Of a DNA stretch of 16,096 bases, positions 15,244-16,096 are shown piece after piece. The position numbers were made by a program, and so were the translations under genes. Source of the DNA: Bacteroidales bacterium UBA4318 (GTDB lineage Bacteria > Bacteroidota > Bacteroidia > Bacteroidales > UBA932); NCBI GenBank assembly GCA_002393895.1, contig DGUE01000169.1, forward strand, positions 1 through 16,096. Reading direction: 5' to 3'. The notes beneath the pieces are model-generated. The model saw only the letters and a list, made by a program, of their open reading frames with translations, was not told the origin of the DNA and did not search any database. Position 1 is the stretch's first letter, and the number at the start of each line of letters is the position of its first letter.

Positions 15244-16096
15244 GCACATTTGGAAAGGTGACAGGCATAGTCGCCAACCTGGTGACAGTGCAGGTGGACG
15301 GTCCGGTGGCGGAGAACGAACTCTGCTACATCAAACTCCACGGCACCGACCTCCTTGCAGAAGTCATCAAGGTGAACGGCGACAAAGCCTCGGTCCAGGT
15401 ATTTGAAAGCACACGCGGCCTGCGAAACGGAGATTCCGTCGAGTTCCTCGGCAGGATGCTGGAGGCAACCCTCGGCCCCGGCCTGCTGTCCAGCATATAC
15501 GACGGCTTGCAGAACGACCTTACAACCATGACAGGCGTTTTCCTCAAGCGCGGAGAGTACACCGATCCGCTCGACCGGGAGAAACTCTGGGAATTCACCC
15601 CCATCGCCAAGCCTGGGGACCTTGTCGTGGCCGCCGACTGGCTGGGAGAGGTCAAGGAAGGTTGGCTTCCTCATAAGATAATGGTGCCTTTCTCCTTCAA
15701 AGGCAGCTACACCGTCAAGGAAGTGGCCCCCGCAGGGCAGTACAACGTCGATACCGTCATAGCCACCCTCACGGATGAAAGCGGCGAGGACGTTCCGGTC
15801 ACCATGACCCAGAAGTGGCCCGTCAAGGTCGCCATCAAGGGATATAAAGAAAAGCCCCGCCCGCAGAAGATAATGGAGACGGGTCTCCGCACCATAGACA
15901 CCTTCAATCCCATTGCAGAAGGAGGCACCGGCTTCATTCCCGGGCCTTTCGGATGCGGAAAAACCGTGCTCCAGCATGCTATCGCAAGGCAGGGTGAGGC
16001 CGATGTCATAGTTATGGCTGCCTGCGGCGAGCGTGCCAACGAGGTGGTTGAAATCTTTACGGAGTTCCCGGAACTCATCGACCCTCACACCGGCCG
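15240..16096 (+). CDS. V-type ATPase catalytic subunit A (3' end outside window)
   Basis: The first 285 codons of the catalytic A subunit, which hydrolyses (or makes) ATP in the A3B3 ring and drives ion pumping. The beta-barrel N-terminus (GKVTGIVANLVTVQV), the A-type non-homologous insert region (about residues 115-200), and the Walker A loop GPFGCGKT at residues 235-242 are all present. They are followed by CGERANEVVEIFTEFPEL, which is specific to V/A-type A subunits. A full A subunit is near 580-600 residues, so about half is missing only because the window ends. The ATG at 15240 overlaps the DUF2764 stop as ATGA. The coupling ion (H+ or Na+) cannot be told, since the membrane-ring gene is not in view. 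Confidence 0.95.
   Translation, partial: MSTFGKVTGIVANLVTVQVDGPVAENELCYIKLHGTDLLAEVIKVNGDKASVQVFESTRGLRNGDSVEFLGRMLEATLGPGLLSSIYDGLQNDLTTMTGVFLKRGEYTDPLDREKLWEFTPIAKPGDLVVAADWLGEVKEGWLPHKIMVPFSFKGSYTVKEVAPAGQYNVDTVIATLTDESGEDVPVTMTQKWPVKVAIKGYKEKPRPQKIMETGLRTIDTFNPIAEGGTGFIPGPFGCGKTVLQHAIARQGEADVIVMAACGERANEVVEIFTEFPELIDPHTG

Overview
This window reads as a chromosomal segment of a Bacteroidota bacterium, most likely a fairly GC-rich gut or rumen Bacteroidales. The evidence is a TAnnTTTG-type -7 promoter element on each side of the single intergenic gap, a V-type ATPase operon carrying the DUF2764 gene, a secreted MG2/TonB-plug-like protein, a secreted GH95 fucosidase, and arginine enzymes whose sequences look Bacteroidota-like. 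Genus cannot be fixed from the sequence alone. The window is densely coding: the only real intergenic gap is 79 bp (13976-14054).

Region 1 (1-6951, + strand) is an arginine/carbamoyl-phosphate operon: the 3' end of argG, an ArgE-type M20 deacylase, argH, carA and carB. All are separated by 2 nt or overlap by 4-20 nt. CarAB makes carbamoyl phosphate, which feeds ornithine (or succinylornithine) carbamoylation. ArgG and ArgH then convert citrulline to arginine, and the M20 enzyme removes the N-acyl group used earlier in the pathway.

Region 2 (6914-13975, - strand) is a four-gene operon transcribed towards region 1: a secreted MORN-repeat protein, a secreted MG2-domain protein with a TonB-plug-like module, a secreted GH95 alpha-L-fucosidase, and a YhhN-family membrane protein. 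The last three are joined by ATGA stop/start overlaps. All four look envelope-directed. Its 3' end overlaps the 3' end of carB by 38 nt.

Region 3 (14055-16096, + strand) is the start of a V-type ATPase operon: subunit E, a DUF2764 protein, and the first 285 codons of catalytic subunit A, cut by the window edge. It diverges from region 2 across a 79-bp AT-rich gap in which I see one -7-like element for each direction.

The most unusual content is two hairpin-rich, stop-free insertions of about 125 nt inside conserved coding genes. One, in carA (3086-3214), is bounded by 23-bp inverted repeats matching at 21 positions and adds about 42 residues between the two CarA domains. The other, in the GH95 gene (about 8822-8946), holds three perfect hairpins and is marked by a 9-bp direct repeat 78 nt apart. 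They resemble in principle the in-frame palindromic elements known from Rickettsia and may be a coding-tolerated repeat family. CarB also lacks the stretch of its C-terminal MGS-like domain that normally holds the effector-phosphate motif.
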